A DNA stretch of 64,000 nt. Source: Rotaria sordida (taxonomy: Eukaryota > Rotifera > Eurotatoria > Philodinida > Philodinidae). Below the pieces are notes generated by a model, which saw only the letters and a program-made list of their open reading frames with translations, did not search any database and had not been told where the DNA came from. The stretch lies in assembly GCA_905250125.1 (NCBI GenBank), contig CAJNOL010000209.1:62001-126000 (forward strand), in the 5' to 3' direction. Shown piece after piece: positions 50,181-61,637 of the stretch (position 1 is the stretch's first letter; each line of letters opens with the position of its first letter). Made by a program: the position numbers and the translations under genes.

Positions 50181-53100
50181 TCATAAATATGTTTCAAGTT
50201 TAGGTGATCGTCTTTTTGTATATTCATTTGTATTTGTAATTGATATATTAGGTTTTTTATTTAAATTTAATATATCTTCATTTGATTGTTTGTTTTCATA
50301 TACATTTGGAGAATCTTCATCAACAAAAATCGTATTTGTTTTATCACTTGTTGCAATTTGTTCATCAGTAGTACCTTTAGATAAATTTGTTGATTTTGTT
50401 GGTCGTGTTGTTGAATGTCTTTGTTTTATTGATGGTAATGATGGACTATCTGTTAATGATTCTGTTTTATTATATAGTTGACGTTGATGATAATTATCCG
50501 ATGGTAATGTTGGTGATGTACTTCGATTTTTATGTATTATTGTTGTTGTTGATGATGATGTTGATGACTGTTCATGTAAATTATGATGTTGATGATGATT
50601 TTCTTTATTTCGTCGAAATTTTTCTTTATGTGGACTATCATTTATTGATATTGCATCAGTATTTTCAATAATATGATCGGTTAATAAAACTTGTTCAATA
50701 TGAGTTTGTTGTTTACGTCTAGTTACTTCATTCATCATACCTTCTGCTAAACTATTTAAAGTTTCTAAACGTAATAAATTAAGATCAACATCTTGAAATT
50801 TTTGTTGACGATATACATCTGATTGACGATGAACATATAATGCAACAATATCACATACAAATGTTGCTAAACCAAGTATACCAATTAATGAACCAATATT
50901 TAAACTTAATGTTATGATATCAAAACGACCAGCTTCACCACTAACCTATGATAAAAATATAATGTTTATTACTATATTGATTTAATGAATTTTTTTTTTG
51001 TTTATAGACAAATATTCACTTTTTTTTGTTATAATCAAACAAATTGATTCAAGTGAAAATCTTCGAAGAGATCAAAATTTTGATCTGTTCGATTGTATGA
51101 ACAGTTAGATAAGATAAAATTTAAATAGTTTTCAATAAAAATATTATAGAATCGCAAAGATTGTTGTGAAAGAAATAGATGTATCTTTTTCAAATATTCT
51201 ATGGTCTTTATGCATGCTTAACCATGAAAGTAAAGTAGGCCAATAGATAATGATCATATTGAACTTACAGTTAGATATTATTGTATTACTTTCTATTATT
51301 TTCACACTTGTAAAATGCACTGTTCTACATGACTCACATATTCTTATACTGATAATCTTTTCTATGTAAACATAATTTTTTTGCCATTGTATACTTGAAA
51401 AAAAGAGTCTTTTGAATGAGTATACTATCACAGTTGTTAGTCGATGTAAAATTACTAGAGGAACTAAAATTATCAAAAAGTCTAAGATTGTTGACTTGAG
51501 TCAATATGGAAGGTACATTAATTATAAGTAAATGTATTTTTGATCATCCAATTTTTCGATATGTCATGTTTCTTCATCTTTTCTCTGTCGAATTCTTCTA
51601 AATGACATACATATTCAAGGACGCATAATAGAATGACAACGTGTTCGTCCCTCAAGAAGTAACATCAAGTTCGAGATTTTCTTCCCCACGATACTATATT
51701 TGTATAATTCTGTTCTATTCTACGTGCCTGAAGCTACTCGTTCGTCAATGGTCTATATATTCTAAACACATATCAAGGTGGTTCGATTCTGCGGACTATC
51801 GCTCATGACTTATATTATTTGTGTTCATTGTTTTATATTGGTATATGCTTATGTTTTGCTTCACAAATTTGTAATCAGAACTATATCCAAACTTTTTTTT
51901 CCTACTAAACAATCGATTGCGAACTAGATAGATATAAAAAGACTGAAAAAAATAATCATAACAGTACTCATCATCGTCAACAAGGGAGTTTTTATTTTGT
52001 ATTTTATTATTTGAAATCTAAATTGCACTAGCGAGTTGATTATAGATATTTATCATTTTTAGTAACGACTTATATATTAAAAGACTGTTTCGTGTAGTAA
52101 GGATTTTGTTGACTTGTGTTTTATTAATATAGTTATCTATATGCCTTCGTTAACCACAAAATCTATTCAGATGAATGAAGTACAACCGAGAAACGGTAGA
52201 AACTTGGGTGCACAAATTCAGACGATTGGAGCGGAGCCGGCCATCACATCTGATTGCCAGATTCTCTCATTCTGATGAATATTATTTATTGGGAAATGAA
52301 CATTTAAAAAATGTCTAATTAATTCTTTTTCTGATGATAGAAAGATCTACTGATATTCTTCATTAATAGATGAACTGAACTTACAGAAATAATAAAACGA
52401 AGACCAAATGCTTTAGTTAAAGTACGAAATGATCGATTATGATGTTTCCAATGTGAAGCAAAACTAAATAAATATATAAAATAAATTAAATTATTTTGTA
52501 TTTTTTTACTTTACCGAAAATTAAATCCTTTGGAAAAATCTTCTTCTTTATATGGTCCATCTAAACGTTTAAATGAATATTCTGGCAAACAATAATCTAG
52601 TGATTTATCTAAATTACATTTCCACTCAATTTTAACACGTATAACACCACCATGTTTTAACATTTGTATTCGTTCAGTAAGATCTGGTTCAACAAGATTA
52701 AGTAAAGTTCCAACACGAAATATTGGACATATTTTATGATTTATTGGATCATAATTACATTTTTTAAGATAAGATACACCTTGTCGAATATTTTTTCTAA
52801 TAACTTTAAAACGTGGAAATTCAATAAAATTTTTAACAAATATAGTAAAATTTAATGCATCCTCTATAGGTTCTGGAATATTACGATCATTTTCCACCGG
52901 ACACCAACCTTCTAATTCACATCGACCAATAACTGGTTGAGAATTATTTTTTTCAGATTTTTTATTTATTACACAACGACCTAGATAATTAAAAATATAA
53001 ATAAAGAAATAAATAATTAATGTTTATTTTTATTTTTTGACTTACCAGTCCATTTGCCATTAGCCTGCAATAAACAAAATAGATGAATTAAAATTTTATT

Positions 53101-55848
53101 GATGATAAATATCATATATAGAGTTTTGCAGGACAAACCTTTTTGTACCACAAGTCCCATTTACTGAAAGACGGTTGACTGTCCAAAGTGTAGTAACCGA
53201 CTTACTGCTTTTCGCTCATTTAGTTGCTATTCTTCTTATTCTCGATGCATTAATCATGACTCAAGTTTTGATCAAATTGCTGATCGGTATCTCGAAGCAC
53301 GTGAAAAAAAATGACAAAGTCCTGTAAAATTGATCTTTTGGAACCGCTACTTATAATCAAAGATGACGTCTTCTTATAGATTGAAAAAGAAATAGTATCG
53401 ATTCAATCTTACCATTATCACATTGCCTTGAAACGAAAAGTCTCTAAGCTTCCGTTCTCAAGGTCATTATGACATAAAATGACAATTTTTTATACGTACA
53501 TCGAGAAAGAAAGAAGAAATCTGTCAAAAAAATGCGGGACACAATAATCAACACAGCTGAGAGTTTTCTTATATGATCATACATGACTCTATTTGAAAAA
53601 GAGCATTGATATTTAAGATGTTTCACATAATAGTTTCTTTGTTGTGGCAATAGTTTATTCAGAGTTATTGTCTCTTTACTTATCAGCTGAGCCATGATAA
53701 TTGAACGCGACTGAAATTTATTATGATTTCCTTTACGGAAGTCTAAGGTTAAGAAATAGCTAATGTCGTATAGGGTCGCCTTTATTTGTTAGGAACAAAA
53801 AAAATTAATGTGTATGACATATTTTGATATAAGAATTAAACAAAATTCGAGAGATTGATTTTTCCTATACTATTCCGCGAGATTTTTCGAGATCCAGGAC
53901 TATCTCATAGGACTCTAAATAATAGAACTTCATTTTCATAATAAAAAATCGATGACTAATATCAATTATTGTATCGAATAAATTGTATTTACAATATAAA
54001 TATTAGAATAGTTTTTTTTAAATATTGATCTCTATTTAAAACTGTGAAACTGTCAAATATACTCAAAATTATTTTCTGAAAGTCAGCTGAAATAAAACTA
54101 CTATTCATCGTAGTTAATCAAAAATAGTATGCACAACAATTCTTATTAAATGTTTGATTTTATATTGAGAAACCTATCCGTTCCGAGTATGGAAGAAATA
54201 CTATTTCGTTAATTGCAGTACGTGATAAGAAAACGGAAGTAAAAATTTACAGATCTAATATTCATTTCTTTCTACACATACCAAAAAAAGATCTGTTTTT
54301 ATTTATCGATTCATAAACTAGAAAACATACTCAGTAAACTCTCTCTTTTACAATAAAAGTAGTTCAACCATGTTTTCTAAATTGCAGAAATCGCTTTAAA
54401 AAATTTTAAATAGTTCAATTTCTTTCGTAATTTTGCATTTTAAATAAATAAATATATATATATATACTTAACATTAATCACACAAGTAAATGATCGTCGT
54501 GTTTTTCAAATCTCTCAAAACGGTTTCAACAGTTTTGCTAAAATCTAGATCGGTTTTCATGTTTTATAATTTTTCGACTAAAAAACAAATGAAAATTCGT
54601 CAAAATGTTTTTCAAATGTGTCTTCTCTCGTTGAAAAAGGATAAAATACGAAGTACAATATTCAGTAATTTTTTGCGTGTGATGGATGATCAATTTTGAG
54701 TGCCACTGTGTATGCGAATATGAAATCTGTTCATTATATAAAAGATGTTGGCGCAATCTCTGTAGGATTAAAATGTGAAAGGCGATGTAGTTGCTGTTGT
54801 TAATCAGAGGAAGATTGTTTTATTCTATCTATCTTGAGACATATTTCTTCACTGTCCTTCTCCAGAAATTGAATAATAATGAGATGTTATTGATATATGA
54901 TTTCCATGGCAATGTCCGTCATGGTTTGTGTAGTAGGGGGAGAGGGTGCAAATTTCTATCCTATATCCTTCAACACTCCTGGTAGATCATGTTTCATAAA
55001 ATTCTTACTTTTTGAAAATCTGTATTTGCTTGACATTCACTATCATTTACACAAGCTGATTCTTTTTCATCAGGTGATTCTAAAATAATAATACAAAATC
55101 AATAATTATAGAAGTAAAATTATATTAATAAACATACCCGCACATCGTCTATGTTCTTGATCAGTTCGAATAAAATTTGTCATTAAAAATAATGCATTAT
55201 TTTCTTGTGGTGGAACAATATAATCTTCGAAATACAAAAAAAAAAAAGAATTTTATTTTAATTTTAATACTAAATTTAATTTTACCTGCACCATCAATAA
55301 CTAATGTTTGATTTGGACCTGTTTGATTATAACCAATACCCTATGAAAAAAAGAATATATATATGTATTATTTTTGTTTTTTTTTCTAATTCAATGTTTT
55401 ATATTTACTTTAACTTTCAATGTAATTGATGAAATAATTGATGTATTTGTTTCTTGATAACCTTTTTTATGTATCATTAAATATGCAATACCATAAATTA
55501 AAATTAAAATTTGAATTAAACGGCACATAAGTGCAACTAAAATAAAACACATATATAATATTAATCATATGTTTGTTGATCTCTATTGAGATTTAAAACA
55601 GTCAATCATTTGAGACAAATTTTTGATAAATAATCCTTTCCCTTGATAAAACTTATGAAATATTAGCTTTTCTTTTTCTTTTTCTTTTTCTTTTTTATTT
55701 TCTTACTTGAAATGGAATGAATAGTAACGATTTTTGGTGTTTCATATTCATATACGAAACCACGAAATAGTGATTTCATATTAGTTGCAGAAAAATATTC
55801 TCGTAATGATAAACATTGTACTGGGATAACTGGTGATTCAGCAGACAT
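50181..55848 (-). CDS. P2X receptor (ATP-gated cation channel) with long C-terminal tail
   Basis: Nine exons: 55707–55848, 55409–55536, 55286–55340, 55138–55224, 55009–55079, 53046–53064, 52515–52980, 52385–52463, 50181–50945; 1812 nt, 603 residues. Topology fits the family: N-terminal T-P-K motif before TM1 (LIQILILIYGIAYLMI), large ectodomain, TM2 (…IGILGLATFVCDIVALYV), cytosolic tail. ATP-contact residues are present: K-V-K after TM1, N-F-R, and Lys in LTKAFG. All ten ectodomain cysteines are visible (RC; SAC…EC; RC; RC…WC; KC…IC; KC; YC). The YxxxK stabilising motif follows TM2 (YRQQK). The tail of ~205 residues is Ser/Thr/Asn/His-rich and longer than most. The protein opens a Ca/Na channel on extracellular ATP. 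Exon 6 is a 19 nt microexon. The vertebrate subtype cannot be assigned. Confidence 0.94.
54771..54998. mobile_element. Second copy of the C2CD3-intron MITE, in P2X intron 5
   Basis: Matches 40206–40447 in the same orientation over its full length (shared GTTGTTAAT, AGATTGTTTTATTCT, ACATATTTCTT and TTCAA(T/C)ACTCCT blocks; ~65–70% by eye). The termini are decayed (TGTGAAAGGCGATG / ATGAAACATGAT). Similarity extends a little to the left (about 54752). It ends ~10 bp from the splice donor of P2X exon 5. Confidence 0.65.
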
Positions 55849-58800
55849 TTTTTTGTTCAAATAATATATGTAGATAATAAAAAAACGGAGATTTGAAAGA
55901 CGATGGTCTATAATAAAAGAGAAACAAGACAAATATGTACAATTATCTTCAAACAAATGTGATAAATGCAGCTTCTAGCAATATCTATGATCGACCTTGT
56001 ATTTCTGATATATATACATACTATTTCCTATATTAATGCACTAAACCTAGTCCAATAAGAAAAACAACAATAGACTGATGTATGCCCTTAAGCAAATAGA
56101 GACATTCATGTTTTATCATGTTTTCCAGTCGATATCCGTTCTATGTTCTTAAAAATATCTATTAATGATTGCTTTTATTATTATTATTATGATTAGTTTG
56201 AAAACTAATTATTTTTTTTGAAGACATAAATATTACATACATAGATATTTCGTTTGTCTTCTATACAATTTGTCTCAAATATAATGTTATATCAACACTA
56301 TCATATATAGATGTATGCTATAGTTGCATATCAATAAATTATAGTTTGTCGATATGTTGCTATACAATACGATGAACAAATAAATAAATAAAAATTCTAC
56401 TTAAAATCTCGATAAAATAATTCTTTTTTTTCTCTTCTTATTAACATTTCTTAGATTTAGCTCTAATAATGACGATAGACAATTTTTACGTTAAAAATTG
56501 ATGATTACTATATATATACAAACACATATGCTTCTTATAATTTCTATCTGGATTACTAATTGATGCAGTATTGTCTGATGTATTATTACCTCGCGTTAGG
56601 CTAATTGACGTAATACAACAACTGAATAGACATATGCATAAGTGTCCTTGACGTTGTGTAGTGTTCTATAATTTGTATTTAGATCTGTAATAGAAGAGAA
56701 TTTGATCAAAATGCTTGTGCATACGCATACGCACGGCTCTATCAGCTTAGCGTGTTCCGTCACAAACAAGCATTAATGGATTGCTTTTAATTCTCTATTG
56801 TAGTTGTGCTAACATTTTCCAAATATGATTAAGGCGTGTGTACTTTTAATACACCCGCATAAAAAAAAACAAAAAGGTTCCTTTGTGACACCACGTACAG
56901 TTAAACACATATTTTCTACATCTTTCATACTTTCCGATAAACACTAAGGAAAGAAAGGAGAAAAAAAAAGAATTAATGCGACAGATGCAAGAAATGATAC
57001 TGTAGATTAATGAATTTTTGTAGTTTTCTCTTTAGTCTATGACAATTAGGTTTTCATTGTAGTAGTGAACTTTGTATGAGTAGTATACATCATTTGTTTT
57101 TAACATTTAGTCGTATATATCATAACTATTATATTTCTATGATTGAGAAAAAATAAGATGTGTTCCAATATTTAATCGTTTATGATTGCTAATCGATCAC
57201 AATGACATTCTACTATTCATTAAATCATGATAATTCCTGATACGAAATTAGATAAAAACCAAGATTTTATCGTACAAATTAATAAATTTGTAGTATTGTC
57301 TTGATTAGGATTAGTGATAAAGTACATCGAACAAGATGGTCGTATAGAAATGTTAATCGATCACGTAAAAACTATATTCTGATTATTCAAAATTAACCTT
57401 GTCCTTAAGTATGACAAAAAACATGCCTCTGAAAACTATAATTCTGTTTTTAAGTAGTATCACTTCAGACTAGAAGGCAAGAATAAACACACACGTGCGA
57501 TAAACACAAGGGATGTCTTATCATGCAGGTATAGCACTTTTCTAATGTCTGAACATGCTTTGTTGTTGTTGTTTTTTTTTTGACATTCATGCAATCACAT
57601 TCATCTAATCTTTGAATAAAACTTACCGATTATCGACCATAGCCAGAACAATTAAATAACATAAACAGAAACAATTCATCGATTGGATTCAGTCTTGTAA
57701 AAGAAAAAAGAAAGAAAAAACGATGACTAACATCATGTTGACACCATTTAAATCTAACAGAAATCATTCTTCATCATAGCAGCTAGCTATATCTTCATCG
57801 TTATTTCCAAGAATACATAATCGACATTTGTCAAATATTGACAAGCAAATTTTTTTTGACAGAATAAAGTATTTGTTTATTACACTCGATCTCTATCGTT
57901 CTTTCTTATTTGTACGCTCCAAATTTTTTCGGATAGTATATAGAGATAAAATCTCCATCTTACCGTAATCAATTGTTGCCTGTTATGAAAGCAAAGCAAT
58001 GAAGTCTAAAGTAAATATATAGAAGAAAAGAACAGAGACTGACTATAACAATAAATGCAAAAAAAAATCAAGAAAACAAATGCACCCGCATAGTAGAGTA
58101 GTCATTGCAAGAATAATTAGTAGATCGATCGAATATATGGGTATTTCTATTGATTGTCGTTTAATTCTTGTTCTTTCCTTTTTTTTTCTCTCCTCATGTC
58201 TCTGTGTCTCTGATTTTTCCATCTTGTATTACTCTCATGCTCTAGAGAATGAATCCAAAAAAAGTGTTGATATTTCTTGTATGACATGCAAAATGAAAAA
58301 AAAAACTAAAACCATATCAATATTGCTTGAGTTCATGATTATGTGCTAATATTCCTTCGAGATTATACAGAAAAAAAAAATTAATTAATTTTTCTAATGA
58401 ATCATATTTTGCATTTTTACGTTTTAGAAAAATATATTTGAGTAATGTGAAAAAAAAAACATTTCTTAAGGATTTTCTGTTTTTTTTTTTATAAATATAT
58501 TGCTTGAGAGAATAATGCATTTATAAAAATAAAAATAAAAAAAGACAAAGTAACTTTTTATCTTCAAGCAAACATAAATTTCTATTGTACAATATATTTC
58601 ATTTTAATTGATTTCTTTTTATATATGAACTTTGTATTACGTTTGCTTTTGGTAAAAATAATTATTTTTGCATTCTGTTTTTTTGTTTTATTGCTTTTCA
58701 AGAAAATTTCTATAAGAAAGATATGAGTTAACTAAACAATCGGTCAAATTTGTTTTTTTCGCATATATATGTTATTGTTCGTCATATGGAATATGTCGAA

Positions 58801-60627
58801 TATTCAGTCATCTGTATTTCTGTAAACAATAAAACAGACAAGAAATAAAAGAACTATTACAATATATAATTCACATGATCTTAATTCAAACGATAACTTT
58901 TGTTTTTATTTAAATTTTTTAATGTTTCATGAAAAAAAAAATTCTTATTCAGTTATATAAGCAAAATATTACAATAAATATTAGAAAATATTTATAACAT
59001 GTTGCTATATTTTTCTGTTATTCATAAAAATGTTTTATTATAAACCAGGTGTTATAAATAATCCAGTGATCCGTTATAATAAGAAATCTTATATTATATA
59101 AATAATTACATGAAACATATTTTTGAATATTCAGCAAAAAAACATTATATATTTAGTTTCTATGCAATTACAGTTATAAAAATCTAATATATTTACAAAA
59201 TAAAATGAATGAGTCAAATATTAATATGATGATCAACATATTTGGTTAACTACTTTGTCAATGCGCGCCCTTGATAATAATATAGAAAAACAGCTGGCTT
59301 CAATTATCAAAGAAAATTTATTTGATGATATTATAATGTTATCTTCATGAGGAGAAAATTTCCATTCTATGAACGAACAAAAAAAAAGAAATGATTTATT
59401 GAAAAATTCATTTATTTCTATATGATTTGTTTATATTTAAAATTCGAAGGAAAAAAAACTCTATTAGTTTATCTATTCATCCATAATGATTTATTATTGT
59501 GTCATACTGTCATATACAAAACGTCTATCAATACATTTAATGTTAATATTCCAGATTTTTCTATCGCAACTGTCTATTAATATATATTCTAGAATGACAT
59601 CTCATGCGAAAGAATGACCTCAAACTTAATAGATTTTAAAGCATGTTATATACAGAAAGGTTAGTTATAATGATGTTTGTTCATTCTATGCTAAGGATAA
59701 CCTTTCAATTATGAATAAATTTATCATCAATAATTATTCGTTATTCATGAGTAGATATCAACAAAAAAACATGCATAGATATGAGAATAAAAAAAAACAA
59801 TGAGTTTTGACTAATTGCATGGCATATAACTTTTCATAAAAATAGTAATGATAACAAAGTTGATGATTGTGTCACTTTAGTAGTTTAAAATACTGATATC
59901 AATTATGTTGACGAGAATAAAGAGAAACATTCGCATAAAAAATTGATTAATAGGTTATGTAAACTGATACTATCCTTTCCCCATTATCATAGAAGATCTT
60001 TGATCAGTGATTTGATTAATTTTGAAATTGGAATATGAATTGTTATATTTAATAAGAAATATGTCTAATTTTCAGCCTTGCCAAATGAATATCGTTAAGG
60101 AGTGAAGCTAAAATGATTCTTTTACCTTTTTACTCTTGAAAGATATATTCCGATCCTTTAAACGGTCGTAATTCTCTCAAATACCTTTTTAATTATTAAT
60201 AAGAATAAAAAGAAAAACGAGAAATCTAATTGAATACTTCCCTGAAACATTTGTCCACTTAGGCATAATAGAACACTCAAGGTTTTCTATTGTACGGAAG
60301 CAATACCATAATCATTCAGATTTTCTATAAGAAATTCTAGTAGATATTAAAATGAATATCAAAATTCATAAGAAAAGTCTCGACAATAAATTCTGATAGA
60401 TGATCATGAAATTAATATTATGATTATCATTTCTACTTTATTAATGAGATCTATCGATTGATTGTAATGAAAAATATTCTTTCAATTTTTTTTTGTTGTC
60501 AAATTTAGTCTAATGCTAAAATTCAATAGAAGTTATTTTAAACAATCATAGCTAAAATTAATGGTACTCTAGATTAACAATCAATTGCACTAACTACATA
60601 GACTATACCATATAATGTGTTCTATTG
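55849..60627. other. 4.8 kb gene-free region upstream of P2X
   Basis: Very AT-rich with many homopolymer runs and no supported exon on either strand. A frame at 58080–58349 (+) contains a hydrophobic run but has no splice context or family resemblance. Untranslated 5' exons of the P2X gene could lie here; nothing in the sequence decides this. Confidence 0.45.
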
Positions 60628-61248
60628 TTTTTTTGAATAACTTTTGATAGGAATATCATACAGATCTGTGGTTTTCGCTATTCAAGATAGAAGATCTAAA
60701 GCCATCGAAGTTTGATTGATCAATCAGATGAGTTCTTGATGGAGATTTTCGAAAACGATATTCCGAAGCTATTTCTCTTTAGATTTAGACTTTTAATAGA
60801 ATTAATCGATAGAGAAAATTCTTCTCTTTCGAGTAACGCAACTCTAGCATGCTTGGTTTGTTCCATTTGCAAGTCATAAAACTTTTCCTGAGACCCTCGA
60901 TTTCAGTCAATTGACATATGATCATCCGGAAAAGCAGGTAGGTAGGAGTAATCACTGTGCTGAGTCAAATGATGGTATTTATTTTGAGGTTCGAAATGGT
61001 CTGATTCTATTATTTCAATATTTCTGAAATTCTACAATCAGCTTCCGTGTAACGAAGCAATCGACATCACAGACATATGAAAGAAAAAAATAGCTTCACA
61101 ATATGATTTTCGAATATTTCCACCAAGAACTCATCTGATTGGTCAATTGCTGACCAAGCATATTTCGATAGCCCTGGATCTTCACTCTTGAACGGTGGAA
61201 ACCACTGTTCTCTATGATGTTCTTATCAACAGTTATTCAAAAAACAGT
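60628..61248. mobile_element. Intergenic fold-back element (~620 bp)
   Basis: The left arm (60628–60790) is repeated inverted at about 61075–61248. Shared strings include CAATCAGATGAGTTCTTG, GAATAACTTTTGATA/GAATAACTGTTGATA and GAAGCTATTT. The spacing and size match the intronic fold-back elements of this window. No ORF. Confidence 0.7.
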
Positions 61249-61637
61249 GAAGCACATTTTATTTTGAAATGCGTACTATAGATTAGACCACAAACAGATT
61301 TTATTTTTTTGTATGATGTTGATACTATTCAGTAATAATCGTTTTTTATCTGTTTTAAGTAACGACTTGATCAGCTGTTTAGAACAATTATATTGAATAT
61401 TCTACATTGGATTGTATATGAAATGATTATTTTTGATAAATAACATGTTAACTTTTCAATGAATAACTTTTATTTCAATATGTATAAATATGTTTTCCAG
61501 TATTACTGCTACCATGAAAACAAATGATGAATAACACAATCACAAATACAACTGAGACAAAAAAGAACGAAAAAAAAATAATTTTAATATATCTGATTAA
61601 CATCAAAAAAACAAAATAGAAAAGTTTTTTTTTCTTT

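Noticed and set aside
50290-50671. Two plus-strand open frames opposite the P2X tail
   Set aside because: Antisense shadows of the Ser/Thr/Asn-rich tail exon; no independent splice or start context.
58080-58349. 89-codon frame with a hydrophobic stretch (possible signal anchor)
   Set aside because: Low-complexity T/C runs explain the hydrophobic part; nothing else supports a gene.
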